Shown piece by piece: positions 1 to 10,949 of a stretch of DNA of 64,000 nucleotides. The position numbers and the translations under genes are program-made. Position 1 is the first letter of the stretch. Each line of letters starts with the position of its first letter. This DNA is from Panaeolus papilionaceus. Its lineage: Eukaryota > Basidiomycota > Agaricomycetes > Agaricales. The notes beneath the pieces were generated by a model. It did no database searches. It was not told the DNA's origin and saw nothing but the letters and a program-made list of their open reading frames with translations. The DNA lies in assembly GCA_015501605.1 (NCBI GenBank), contig JADNRZ010000004.1:1612001-1676000 (forward strand), in the 5' to 3' direction.

Positions 1-301
1 CACATGTCAGCTTCTGCGATAATTTGAACAGTCAAGGAGCTTTCCACATTCTGATACGGTTAGATGTGGCTGGTGGCATATCAGCTATTTGCATCAACAT
101 TACGAGGTCGTCGAGGGCGATATAGGGGCGTTGCAGCCTCAGACCTATGAAGCGGAGATATGCCTGTTGAAGATCCATTATTTGCAGTTTTCATTTGTGT
201 ATTGTCCAACAAGCTTGCATTCAGATCCCTACATTGAAGAACCGGTTTAATTGTTGAGAAACAACGCATATTCGACAGTAGACTTCATACTTTAAGCCAA
301 A
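1..301. other. Left edge, no supported gene
   Basis: This stretch lies downstream of the PEBP gene. On the minus strand a frame opens with ATG at 177 and stops at 32-34 (48 codons); it looks weakly protein-like but has no recognisable motif. It could be the first exon of a gene running off the left edge. I do not call it as a gene. Confidence 0.3.
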
Positions 302-1143
302 TCACTCACATCCCTCCCTCCAGCAACTCGCGTTAGATTCGATCCAAAAAAAATTGCCTGCGATCGGGTTCCCAAGTTTGTTTTGTTCGGCATAAGCAGC
401 AATATCGAAGTGTTCATGGGTGCTTCGCTCATATATAATGGTCCAGTCAAACGACTTGGGTTGGCTGTAAACCAAAAAGACGTAACTGTATGATGATTGT
501 TATCGGCGCCAATGCCACACACTAGGAGGCAATGTTGCACCCACCGATGCTCGCGAGAATTAGGTAGGGGAAGGGGCCTGTACCACCTCGAGGGTGGTTG
601 AGTGGTGTTCCTCAGAACATGATCTCCCCAAGTCTGGTAATAATTGCAACCTATAAAGTGTCGGTTGGATTTGGAGGTGGGTTGCTCCGGGGTAGGGGCG
701 TCGGGGTCGAGCATGAACACCACAAACGGTCCAACGTCTTGAGGGACACCTAACAGCGTGAATGTAGGGATAGGTGCAGTGTCTTGGGCATGATCAGTGT
801 TGAAATATGGGCAGAAGGTTTTGCATGCAGCCCACAATTATCTGTCACACGTGCCCCGACTGAAGGTTGCAGAGGCTCGTCGCCCGGGTTGACAGCAGGC
901 CAGGCAATATCCAATTCGGCGATGGGGTCAAATCGAATTCCGAGGTCTCGCGTTACCTAAAATTGTTCAAAAAAACATCAGAACAGTTTCACCCTAAATG
1001 TGCAACGGACTGGTCACGTTAGCATGGATGAAAGCAAATCGAACAATGTCCTGAGGGCCATGACAATGGACAACGGTCGCGACGTTCAACGCGTACACAA
1101 GGGGTAGCAAGGCCAAAATCCTCTTGCTAAATGTGAGCGCCAT
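302..1143 (-). CDS. Secreted PEBP-family protein
   Basis: Phosphatidylethanolamine-binding-like protein of 218 residues in four exons: 1143..1018, 956..851, 782..521 and 464..302. The three introns are 61, 68 and 56 bp. The start at 1143 was chosen because it opens a signal peptide (MALTFSKRILALLPLVYALN), so the protein probably enters the secretory pathway, unlike the cytosolic carboxypeptidase Y inhibitor branch. Seen directly: the PEBP ligand-pocket signature DPDAPTP followed by RHFIGCN, and the C-terminal FDIAAYAEQNKLGNPIAGNF block, which only appears after removing the last intron. Family members bind phospholipids or inhibit proteases; the ligand of secreted fungal versions is not known to me. 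The protein ends with a short Cys-containing tail. Confidence 0.88.
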
Positions 1144-2285
1144 CCGGAGATGCTGGTTGGTGACATTGCCAAAACAATTTGCCTTAAATATGCAGCTAGC
1201 AGCCACGGGACAGTCGGCGTTCAACTGGTTATCTGCCACAATATCATTGAGAATGCAAAAAAAGGGTGTATAACTTGCAGATTGAGTGGCTTGAAATTCA
1301 GAACCATGGACGACTTAGACAAATCCGCGGCGGTGTCGTGGACGTTTTCAAGCCTCAACGTTTTCGAGGCTTCGACTGACACTAGTGGCCAACTTTACGA
1401 CATGGAGCAGATGGATACCCGTAAAGGGTTGTGCTAGCTTCAGATGATTGCATTAAAAAGGGTGAGGATCAATTCATGAAACGAGAGCGCAGCATCCATT
1501 CTGTTCTGGATGATCTGAAAGAACGCATGTCAGTTAAATGGAATACATCGAGCAAAGTCAATCAAAAGTCCGTTATGCATCTCAGCCTCGCCTTTACATC
1601 CCCATTCACACCCACTTTTCCGCCCATTTCTACTGATCGCGAGATCAAAGAAAAATGCTAAAGCTTGGGTCGGTACCTGCTCTTACAAACTGGCAGGATC
1701 ACCAACTGCCAACCGTAAAGGAAGACGCGCTAATGACGGGGTGTGTTCTTTTACTAGTTTTTTCGTCGTCGATGCATAACAGAGAGGAACAAGAAAGGAA
1801 GACAAAGACGTATATCTCACCTTACCGACATCCGACTCATGACCTATTTCTCATTCCAAGCATGGTCCGATTGTGATGAAGAATGATATATTGCAAGAGG
1901 TACCTAGAACAAAGATGAAGGATAAAAAGATAGATGTAACACCCTCCAGGTGATCCTGCGTCCTAGCCCCTCAACCAGAGGGAAGAGCAATCAGCAAAGA
2001 TTGTTTTTGAGGTTGACTGATAACATCGCTCTCCGACGTTTGTCTGGACCGTTATTCCCTGAAATTGCGATGAAGCACAGGAAGAACAGTAATTTGACGC
2101 CGTGGTATTTTGTAAAGAGTGAAAAATGTTTGCGGCGGCTTTTTAGAGACTGAATCGGCAATTTCCGTCCGTTTTCCCCGCGGTGTGACAAACGCGTGAC
2201 ACAATTCCTGGTGCCCAAAAAAAGTTCAGTGAGGCAAATCCCGACCAACGACAACGACGGTGTCGAGCTCGACGTGAATCTGAAT
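1144..2285. other. Intergenic spacer, divergent promoters
   Basis: Spacer between the divergently transcribed PEBP gene and the mitoribosomal gene. Short plus-strand frames at 1150-1437, 1431-1661 and 1655-1876 follow one another without recognisable motifs or good splice sites. I see no gene here. A frame open from 2196 extends the next gene upstream, but that extension does not look like coding sequence. Confidence 0.4.
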
Positions 2286-3977
2286 ATGGCCGCTCAGATC
2301 GCCACAAAAAAGGCGGCGGAAGCTGTGCCAAAAGTTATTCCTGCTGCTTCTCCCTTTGCTTCCCTTCTCCGACAGTCCAAATTCGCTGCTTTCGACCCCA
2401 CTATTCGACAGGCTTATGGAGCTCCTGCTTCCCATATCCACCGCGGAAACTATGGTCTGAAGCGTAATATCAACGTCAGGAACAAGCCAGAATACATTAC
2501 GCTGAAAAACTACGAGGAACACGCGCAATACATCGAATGGACGGGTGCGGAAGGACAGGTTCGGTTTGTCAAGCGGGTGGAAGAAGCCAACGTTAAGCCA
2601 TCATTGGTGCCCAATACTCCATGGTACACTGGCCTTGGACCAGTAGCAGTATCATCTGCGAGTGGAATTGACTCTGAGTTTTGCCCTGGTGAAGGAGCTG
2701 CTATTGGAATGTCATCAACACAGCAGTCGAAACCTTTAGAGCCCGTTTCTCCGAGTGCCCCTCCCACCCTCACCCTCGAAAACTTCAGCTCTAAGCTAGG
2801 TCAACGTGGTCGCGGGGAATACGGAAGCCGCCCCAGTGCTCAATACGCCGAGTCGAGAGACGGAGATGCTTTCACTCAACCCAACATCCTTGCCATGTCT
2901 CCCCGAGTCTTCAACCGCTACCTCGAGAAACTCCGTGACCTCAGACCCGACTTCATTGCATATCTCGAGAAGCAAATTCGTCTCCGCAGGGCACAAAATG
3001 CACGACGTGATGGCCTACCGGAGCCTGATCCCAATTCGCCAATTGAGGTCGCTGAACTGGCTGCTGAGGGTATCAATGCCAACCTTCACATGATGTTCTT
3101 AGGCAAACACTCGGAAGCCCAGTTCCATGCAGGATCCTCTGAGCAAAGCTCCTCGTCTGCCCCTACTTCCACCCATCCTAACGCCCCTCAACCCATCCGT
3201 CAACAACCTCACAAGTTCGGTGGCTTGATGTACTCAGCACCGACAGTGATTGAGTCTCGCTACATATCCAGACCCGAACCTGGTATCATCCTCCAATCCT
3301 CCAATCCCACCAACGAGAGATATACCAACCTCGACAACTCTTACTTCGCAGCCTTTGCTGGCATGACCGCTGAGCTACGCAAGTCCCAAGCAGGCCCTGG
3401 TGCCAGCCCCGTTTATGATCCCACAAGCGCCACTGGCATCCAGCTGAGCGATAAACCCAAGCCTGTTTCCGACGAGAACTTCCACGTTCCCCCATCACGA
3501 TCATCAGAGTCAGAACGACTCATGCGCATGACGAGCTTGGAGCTTGAGGCGCCTCCTCAAGTCATTGGCCGACACACTCCCGACAAGCCTCTCCTCACCA
3601 CCAACGTCCGCCCACACGTCGTCGTTGAGTCTGCCATCGACCAGAACTGGCGCGAGAACCCGCATGCGCCTGGAAGCATGGAGTACAACGGCATGATGCC
3701 CCGTGCTGGCAAACTCTCTGGTGGTTCTCGTGCATCAACGCTCAGCATGATGAACAACAACGCCAGGATGCGTGCTCGTTTGACTGGTGGTATTCCTACA
3801 AAGGGTTCTCTGAACAGCAAAGGCGGCAAGGAGGCCATGACCTTTGATCTTCTCCAGACTTTGGTTAACCCCCAGAATAGCGCGTCGTTCTTCAAGTCAA
3901 GACCGGTGTGGGGACAGTCAAAAGCACCAGCTTCGTCACCCAAGGCTGAAGAGGACAAGGGGGGGAAGAAACCTTAA
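2286..3977 (+). CDS. MRP51: Mitochondrial ribosomal protein Mrp51 (bS1m)
   Basis: Small-subunit mitochondrial ribosomal protein, intronless, 563 residues from the second in-frame ATG at 2286. The frame is open from 2196, but the first 30 residues are acidic, whereas the ATG at 2286 begins an Ala/Lys-rich stretch (MAAQIATKKAAEAVPK) suited to mitochondrial import. The Mrp51 signature lies near the N-terminus: SPFASLLRQSKFAAFDP, then HRGNYGLKRNI and YITLKNYEEHAQYIEWTGAEG. The remainder is Pro/Ser-rich with a helical segment LEKLRDLRPDFIAYLEKQ, and is longer than in yeast. In yeast the protein supports translation of mitochondrial mRNAs through their 5' leaders. It is surrounded by unrelated genes and ends 383 bp before the convergent Old Yellow Enzyme gene. 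Confidence 0.87.
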   Translation: MAAQIATKKAAEAVPKVIPAASPFASLLRQSKFAAFDPTIRQAYGAPASHIHRGNYGLKRNINVRNKPEYITLKNYEEHAQYIEWTGAEGQVRFVKRVEEANVKPSLVPNTPWYTGLGPVAVSSASGIDSEFCPGEGAAIGMSSTQQSKPLEPVSPSAPPTLTLENFSSKLGQRGRGEYGSRPSAQYAESRDGDAFTQPNILAMSPRVFNRYLEKLRDLRPDFIAYLEKQIRLRRAQNARRDGLPEPDPNSPIEVAELAAEGINANLHMMFLGKHSEAQFHAGSSEQSSSSAPTSTHPNAPQPIRQQPHKFGGLMYSAPTVIESRYISRPEPGIILQSSNPTNERYTNLDNSYFAAFAGMTAELRKSQAGPGASPVYDPTSATGIQLSDKPKPVSDENFHVPPSRSSESERLMRMTSLELEAPPQVIGRHTPDKPLLTTNVRPHVVVESAIDQNWRENPHAPGSMEYNGMMPRAGKLSGGSRASTLSMMNNNARMRARLTGGIPTKGSLNSKGGKEAMTFDLLQTLVNPQNSASFFKSRPVWGQSKAPASSPKAEEDKGGKKP

Positions 3978-4360
3978 TCATTTAGGTTTGTTTCTGATTT
4001 AGAATGTGGGTATCCCAGCGTAGTACTGTTAAGTATAATAATCTTAATAAGACCCCATACATTTTCATCCACTGCTTTGCGAGATTGAGCGATAGAACAC
4101 TTTCTTGTGAGGCACCTTATAATTTGGTGGACACTTGGGGGGCATACGGTTGACTATGGAGACAAATTTTATGAAGCGTGCAAACTGGTTGAGAACGGCT
4201 TGAGGAAGATATGTAAGTGTGTCATTCTGGTCTCCTGTAGTTAGGCCTTGATAATATAATTAAGGGTGCAGTCATTCTATTGATGCATAATATGAATACA
4301 GAGAAAATCTACAATCATGGCCGTTCTATAATGCAAAATCATGACACAGTTTACTGTTAT

Positions 4361-5904
4361 CTACAAGTTAGCAATAGGATAGTCGGTATAACCGGTAGCG
4401 AAATCCGTCGAGGTCTTGTTGGTCTGCAGGTGAGGAATATCGGGAATGTTATCCAAAGGATGACCATGTGCAACACGTTTCGCAAGATCGGGATGGGTGA
4501 TATAGTTGAATCCAATGGCGATGGCATCGACTTGACCCTCGCTAATGAGCTTCTCGCCCTCTTCAGCAGTCACATCAGCGTTAACGATGAGTTTCGCGTT
4601 CTTCACGAAAGGCTTGAATGTAGCGATAACGTCGTGTTTGGTTGCGCGAGGTTTGCCTGAAAAAAGCACCATTTAATTTGATGGCCATGTAGTTGTGAAT
4701 GCGAAACTCTTACCATCGATCTCAACGTCAAATTTGGGCGAGTAGCGCACCAAGACGATGTAGGCGAGACCAAGCTTGTCAGCCTCTGTGATGAAATATG
4801 AATACGTGGCAATTGTCTCCTCCAAAGGCATTCTAAGATGTGTAATGAGTGTCTGAATTGTCTGAACCTGATACTGGCAATAACATACCCAACGTCATTG
4901 TATCCACCAGCAGGGCTGAGCTTTACAGCAACATTACGTCCAAAGACAGAGACGAGCTCTTTCAGGACTTCTAGGCCGAAACGAGCACCGTTCTCGACGC
5001 TGCCTCCCCATTCGTCGGTCCTCTGATTGGAGTTGGTGTCCAAGAACTGGGTGATGAGGTAGCCATTGGCACCATGGACTAAAGATTGGTTAGATTACGA
5101 AGATATAGCAGAAGGTGTAGGCTAGGAAACTCACGTTCAACACCATCGAAACCAGCCTTTTTGGCGTTGATGGCAGCTTGTCTGAACTGAGCAATAATGG
5201 TTCGGGGATCGGGTACTGCAGTGGGCTGTAGAGGTGGTTTAAATTTAGTTAAGTACGGACAGAGGAGAGGTTTATGCATACTGTTACATATCCAGGTGTT
5301 CCAGGAATGTGGCGGAATTTGCCACCACGAGCACTAATAGCTGAGGGGGCGTATACGGGCTGAGAAGGAAATGTTAGATGAGATGACATTCCGGAGTATT
5401 GAATATTTTGACTTACAGAGGCAGCAAGTATCTGTTCAGGAGCATCGGGATGAGAGACACGACCAACTACAGGAAAGTAGGCTTGTCAGATCATTAGGAA
5501 TAAACACATGGAAGATATTCTTACCATGCCAAAGCTGGGCATAAATGTGGCCTCCAGCTTCGTGAACAGCGTCAACGATACTTTTCCAGCCGTCGACGTG
5601 CTTGTCGTCCCAGATACCAGGGGCGAGAGGCCATTCGGTTCTATGGGCCAAGTTGAGGCTTTATTTAATTAACATAATATCAATATTATACTCACCCTTG
5701 TCTAGTCACAAGAACACCTTCCGTGACGATGAGACCCACGTCCCCTTTGACGCGTTGAAGGTAGTATTCCTTCATGAGTTCCGTGGGGTAGGTGTCCGCT
5801 GCACGATTGCGGGTCAGAGCCGACATTGTTATGCGGTTCTTAATTGTAATGTCTCCGATTTGGAGGGGCTCAAACAAAGCTTTGAGGTTACTGGAAGATG
5901 CCAT
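4361..5904 (-). CDS. Old Yellow Enzyme flavin oxidoreductase, copy 1
   Basis: FMN-dependent NAD(P)H:flavin oxidoreductase of the OYE family, 382 residues in eight exons: 5904..5696, 5640..5525, 5466..5417, 5359..5282, 5225..5135, 5078..4889, 4832..4714 and 4656..4361. Family members reduce activated C=C bonds (enones, oxylipins) with NADPH. Seen: N-terminal FEPLQIGDITIKNRI with the Thr-containing MSALTRNRA segment, YAQLWHG, and the active-site HGANGY (His/Asn bind the substrate carbonyl, Tyr donates the proton) near residue 183, followed by DEWGGSVENGARFGLEV. Length is normal for the family. A close paralogue lies 24 kb away at 29666-31232 in the same orientation with identical intron positions. 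Its physiological substrate cannot be told from sequence. Confidence 0.94.
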
Positions 5905-6644
5905 CGGCGATAGTTTAGATGTAAAAGCGTTAAAAGTTTTGAGAGAAGGTTGTAAGGTTAGCTGGTTGGGGGATGGCAGCCATAATCGTGGACGCTTTTA
6001 TAGGTAAAACTGAAGGACCATGGCGTGTCACTCCTTCTAAGCATTGTTCCGTTCATCAGGTATCTCCGTTCATCTATGCCAAGGATTCGTCATGGGTGTA
6101 TGTGGTTGTCCAGGATCAAGGTGGTTGGGATTTGCAAGCGCTGATGCTTAATGTGAGACGAGTGTACCTATTTAGGAAATGGCCTCATCAGTAAGTGTCA
6201 GCAGAATTATGTCGTTTGCAAGACTGCTGACATTCACAGGGTAACCGGTTGGTGACATCCACATCATGTCATAAAAATTTGCCAATGATTGCCTGACTTG
6301 ACTTGAGGGGTTTTCGGGGCGGATTTGAATGTGGATGGTTGCTTATCAAGAAGTTCGAACACGAACTTGAAGACGCCAGACGCTTCTGACTCACTCGATC
6401 CACCTTATCGTGTAAATCAGGTTCACCAGGGCGGTTGTAAGTGAACCGGACATCCATTTTGTGTTGTATTCCACCGAGTTGGTCGGAATAACCCTTCGAA
6501 GCGCTGCTGACTCCTGGGTCAGATTTGCGGCTTGCTCTTCGCGTCGGGAGTCAATCGTTGGTTGATCTTGTCTAGTTAACCCCACTCTGCTGTGAGTCTT
6601 ACATCCTATTCATCCCAATTTACAGGCGAGACCTCGTTCAGATA
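5905..6644. other. Intergenic spacer
   Basis: Divergent interval between the OYE gene (minus) and the F-box relic (plus). Short frames are present on both strands with no motif and no convincing splice sites. It probably holds the OYE promoter. Confidence 0.4.
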
Positions 6645-7859
6645 ATGGAATCAGTTAAATGCGACAATGTTGCTACGGTGGCAGTATCTACACCACCCAT
6701 TCTTTATCTTGATCTCATCGAAAACATCCTCTCCTTTCTCGTGTCAACCTCAAAAGTTCGACCACATACCAAGGATCTTTCACGTTGTGCATTGGTGTGC
6801 AAGGACTGGTGTAACATATCTCGGAAGCTCTCATTTCAAACCATCCATGTTTTCAATGTGTACAACGATCGACGACCTCGACACCTCCTTTCACACACAC
6901 CGCACGGCTCACCTGCTCCTTCGACCACCTTTGCGAAGTATGGTCGAACAGTCAAGGCTTCCATTGATATGTTTTCCAACCAAGATGGTGATGGGTGGTG
7001 CTATAGAGCTTTTGACACTTGTCCAACACTGGTTTCCTTACGACTATCAACTCAACCATCAGCAGTGGTTTGATGTCTGATTTCCACTTCCGCAATATTC
7101 TATCGCTTGGAGCTGCACAGAGTCTTCTCGGCCTCACCTCGTCGGATATTCGCCTAGTAATTGAAAGGGATCTCCTTGCGTTACTGATTTGCGATGCTGC
7201 TCTTCCAACTTTGAAGAGTTTAACTTCTAAACTGCCTCGATTCGGCACAGATTGGCACAACAGCCAAGAAGAGGGGACAAAAAACATCCAAAGTAGTGAT
7301 GGTGGTGCACTTGTGTCTCATGGATCGCGCTCACTGGATGTCCTATCCTTATGCTACAGAGATTACATCTTTTTTGAAGAGAATTGGAGTCCTTGAAAAT
7401 AGTTCTCGCAGAAGGAAGCGGGGAGGCCGTGATGGAGGATAGTCAGGATAGTGACCTACGCCTTAGGTGACAGAACAAGGGATTTTGGATCTGCCTAGCT
7501 CATTATGGGCGCCCCAGCTACTCAACCTCGTTATCTACATTGATACCTCTTTCTCCTATGTCGAAAGCGAAACAGTTGATCTAGGATCCATGGATAAGCA
7601 CATTAATTGCGATATTCTTGATAAGGCCCTACAGTCCATGGTACGTTGATCGCTGCATTTGAGGCTCGCGCATTGACAAGTACTGATACTAACTTTACCA
7701 GCGCCTGAAAGGTCTTCCATTCAAAGTTCCGGATAATAGCCGTTCGTTGAGGTCGTTGACTGCATCTAAATCGGCGGCCAGCGCGGCCGATCTCTTGCGG
7801 AAACAGCCTCCGAGGTGTGTTTCGAAAGGACTGCTGATTGGATACGAGCGAGTATCATG
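6645..7859 (+). pseudogene. Decayed F-box-like gene
   Basis: Upstream member of a tandem pair. It opens well: TPPILYLDLIENILSFL, then LSRCALVCKDWCNISRKLSF, an F-box-type N-terminus meant to recruit SKP1/cullin ubiquitin ligases. Homology to the next gene then jumps through three frames between about 6980 and 7080 (IELLTLVQHW in one frame, FRNILSLGAAQSLLGLTS in another). The segment equivalent to residues ~230-300 of the next gene is missing around 7400-7470. Homology resumes at 7467-7639, crosses an intron with a good TACTAAC-like branch site (to 7701), and ends with a matching tail at 7857-7859. Frameshifts plus an internal deletion make it a pseudogene; a sequencing error would not explain all of them. 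Confidence 0.75.
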
Positions 7860-8224
7860 AAAGCCACACTGTTTGTTATTGACTGCGTTGGTCTCGAATA
7901 ATGTAAAGTATCAGGCGACATAAACACAACCGTTTATGATACTATTCATCTCACGAATATAGATCTATTATTATGCACACCAGACTGGAAAATATTAACG
8001 AACTCCAGCCGTGATCCAAGCTGACGAAGATCCCAAATTTAAATTGTGCCAAACTCAATCGCGCCGGAAATTCCTTGAGTTCCTTCGAGGCTGTGCTACC
8101 GTGCAACTGTGCAGTGTTTAAACCAGTTAACCCTTTCACCTTGTAGATCATCCTGCTCCGCTTGTACTTTTTATTACTTTACACCTTTAGAGTTATCTGA
8201 CGACAGTTCTTTGAATTCTAACCC
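7860..8224. other. Spacer between tandem F-box copies
   Basis: Spacer between the two tandem F-box copies. It has no open frame with recognisable content and presumably carries the promoter of the downstream copy. Confidence 0.35.
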
Positions 8225-9726
8225 ATGCAGTCCGTTCCAACTACGCCGCCTATTCTTTATATCGATCTCATCGAAACCATAATCTCTCTTCTCGCATCGG
8301 AGTCGGAAGAAAAGCCACACACGAACGATCTTTCAAACTGTGCCCTTGTGTGCAGAGCTTGGTGTAATATCTGTCGAAAAATTTCATTCGCAAACATCAC
8401 AACACTCGATGTGATCGATTCACAAAACCTTCATACTCTGCTCTCAGCTAGGTCGCAAGGCTCCCTCACACCTAGGAACACGATTGCCACGCATATTCGT
8501 GCTGCCACGGTTCACATAGAGCTGAGCGAATACGGAATGTATGTCGGATGGCATTATGCGAAAGAGCTCATCACGCTTTTTGGACGCTCGTTTAGCTCCA
8601 ACTATCGGTTACGACTCGTATTCAATTCGGACAAGATATATCATCGTCACTTCCTCGATATTTTGTCCACAGGAGCTGCCCAGAACCTCGTCTATCTAGC
8701 GTTAGAGCAGGTCACTTTATCCATCGACCCCGAAGAGCTCTCATCTCTTCTTTGTGACGAATCCCTTCCATCTTTACGGGGACTGGTTAACCAGAGGACT
8801 CGAACTACCTGGATCCCAGAGCCTATCAAGTACCAGAGAGACTCAGAAAAAGCAGGCACGAATAGCAGGCAATCACAACGTACACTAGACTTCCTCTCCT
8901 TTAACTCAGTCTATTCCCATCCCCATCATGAATAGCACCTAGATCGCCTCATATTTTGGCCCCACCAGGTGTTCCAAGTCCTGTGCGTCCAAAAGTTTAA
9001 ATTTGAGGGCGTGATTCCAGACACCCACCCCTTCTGGTTAGAAGTGCCCGCACTACTTAGAGCATTATCACCACACCTCACGGAGCTGGACCTCTCCAAC
9101 CGCTGGATAGGATATGAAGGTAATTCGCCCTTTGGTTATCACTTTTGACTAGAAAGTGACTAGGCATATCACCATTTACAATCTTTTAGCTATATCTCAA
9201 GCCATTCGGGGGATTCAATTAGCAGCATTGAAGACCTTGAAGTTGAAACTTGTGCATAAACGTACCAATAGTCCAAGCACCAGGGGGGTTGCCAATGAAC
9301 ACGCTATCGCATATATCCTTGAATCGATAATCATGCCGCAACTATCGGATCTCAGTATCTCTATATATATCTTCCCAAAGTATACTGCGGGTCCAATAGA
9401 GCGATTTTCTGGTAATCCGACAACAAGGGACAGCTGGGTACATAAACATGTGGAATGGGATATTATCGACCTGGTTCTCCAGTTATTAGTGCGTGGTCAT
9501 CGTCATATACATTACGCAAAGGCTAACCGAAGATGGTGCTTTTACTTCATAGCGGTCGAAGGGCCTTTTGAATGCATACTTTAACGTACCAGAGACTAAC
9601 TGGGAATCCTCGAGGATATCCGAGATGGATGCAATCGCCCTTTTGAAAGAACATCTTCCTAAATCCGTCTCGAATGGTTTAGTTGTGATGTACAAAAATT
9701 TGCCAGTAAAGCACTTCTTTGGTTAA
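8225..9726 (+). CDS. F-box-like protein with one in-frame TAG
   Basis: Three-exon gene of 455 codons: 8225..9119, 9190..9488 and 9553..9726. The N-terminus carries an F-box-like block (PPILYIDLIETIISLLAS ... LSNCALVCRAWCNICRKISF); the rest has leucine-rich, LRR-like segments such as HLTELDLSNRWIG and LAALKTLKLKL. All exons stay in one frame except for a single TAG at 8933-8935, after which the same frame continues with clearly coding sequence through both later exons to a tail shared with the upstream copy. No GT...AG pair can remove the stop. Either the gene is newly broken (a 236-residue F-box fragment remains) or the stop is a sequencing error. It is the less decayed of the tandem pair. 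Confidence 0.65.
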
Positions 9727-9999
9727 GCTCAAATAACAAGGATTGAAGTCGACACATGATATTTGCTAGTGGGAGGTCTTTTCGACACACTGTAACTTGA
9801 AGGTGCGAAATAAATGACTGCTCCGAGCTAAAGGCGTTAGGGACATATGAGGACATTCATCAGGCGCCGGCGCTGGTGCTAAACGAAGCGTGGGACAAAG
9901 CAGCCCTCTGACACGATGGATCGCTTAGCAGTGGGCAGCGTAGAATGCAGCGTTTTCATACATTGATGATCAAGTATTGCAAGTCCTTTCTACTCAATT
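9727..9999. other. Short spacer
   Basis: No gene seen between the F-box gene and the secreted-protein relic. Confidence 0.3.
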
Positions 10000-10809
10000 G
10001 TGAAGTTTGTTGACTATTCGGTGCGTCTTTTCCGGGACAACACTGCTTCCGTAGCCCATATAGGGGAGGATCAAAATAATCAATCAGAGTGCATCGACGC
10101 GCTCCTCAATCACATCCTCATAACACGCCTGCTCAGCACGATGGTCTCAACCTGTATGCTATCAATATTGCATCACGATGTACTCTAAGACTCCTACTTA
10201 TATCTTATTGTTATTCAGCCTTGGTCCAGTCCTTGAAGGGCACTTTGCCACCCAACGGCCCTTCGAGCTTTTAGAACCTCGTTCGAAGTTTTTCCGCGGT
10301 AAACGAGTGACAATTCAGGGTCCTAGTCATCTAGTACCTCTTCTTCTGGCTCTCTGTCGGGCCCGTCGGGTTCCCAAGGAAGCAGCGGTCATGGTTCCCA
10401 CTTTAGCCTCGGTTTTGAACCGCATTAAACAGGAGATGAGGAAGAACGCCTTGATTTTGCATTCAACTTCCTCACTCTGATCTTATAAAACAATAGACGT
10501 CTTGCACACAATAAAGGAAGAGCGAACAAAAACATTTACATCACTACATCGTTCGAACAGGCGAAGCAAGGATAAATGGGAGTGCACAAATAACTCCTTC
10601 ATTCGTCCTATACCGATACAAACACTGGAGAGAGTGTCTCTACGAAAGAGCACCACGTTTACACCAAGATGGAGAATAAAACGAAGGGAGAGGACATTAT
10701 CCCCATCCATTTCCCCACCTTCCACAAGGCCATCCTGAAAAAGAAAGCGACCGAGCCAAAAGATGCGAACAAACCTGAGGAGTATGGTCGTCGGCGCTCC
10801 CTCAACTGA
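10000..10809 (+). pseudogene. Decayed copy of the 47.4-48.3 kb secreted-protein gene
   Basis: Degenerate relative of the intact gene on the minus strand at 47403-48317. Matching blocks occur in order: MKF start at 10000, a His-rich HPHNTPAQHDG segment near 10110, an intron with conserved position (about 10153-10216), then GHFATQRPFELLEPRSKFF against GRFDAQQPFGFIQRRSKFF, NRIKQEM in both, a conserved second acceptor (CAATAG/ACGTCTTG against CCATAG/ACATCTTG), and HSSYTD / HHVYTKM / KTKGEDIIPIH at the end. Two in-frame TAA codons interrupt exon 3 (around 10575-10600). Introns are retained, so the copy arose by DNA duplication and not through an mRNA. No automatic ORF search would show it as one unit. 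Confidence 0.8.
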
Positions 10810-10949
10810 ACATAGCAAACACCAGGGCTCAGTAGATTGAGACAGATGATTGAGTTTGATGCTTCTTAGTGCAGACACGATATGCAATTACTTTGAATGA
10901 ATCATGTTCTCAGCATAATACTGGGTGTCCATTGTATTTCCAATCATTA

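Noticed and set aside
1150..1876. Three consecutive plus-strand frames as a possible gene
   Set aside because: No motif, no usable splice sites linking them, and the first overlaps PEBP upstream sequence on the other strand.
2196..2285. Upstream start for the MRP51 gene
   Set aside because: The 30 extra residues are acidic and unlike a mitochondrial targeting sequence; the ATG at 2286 fits better.
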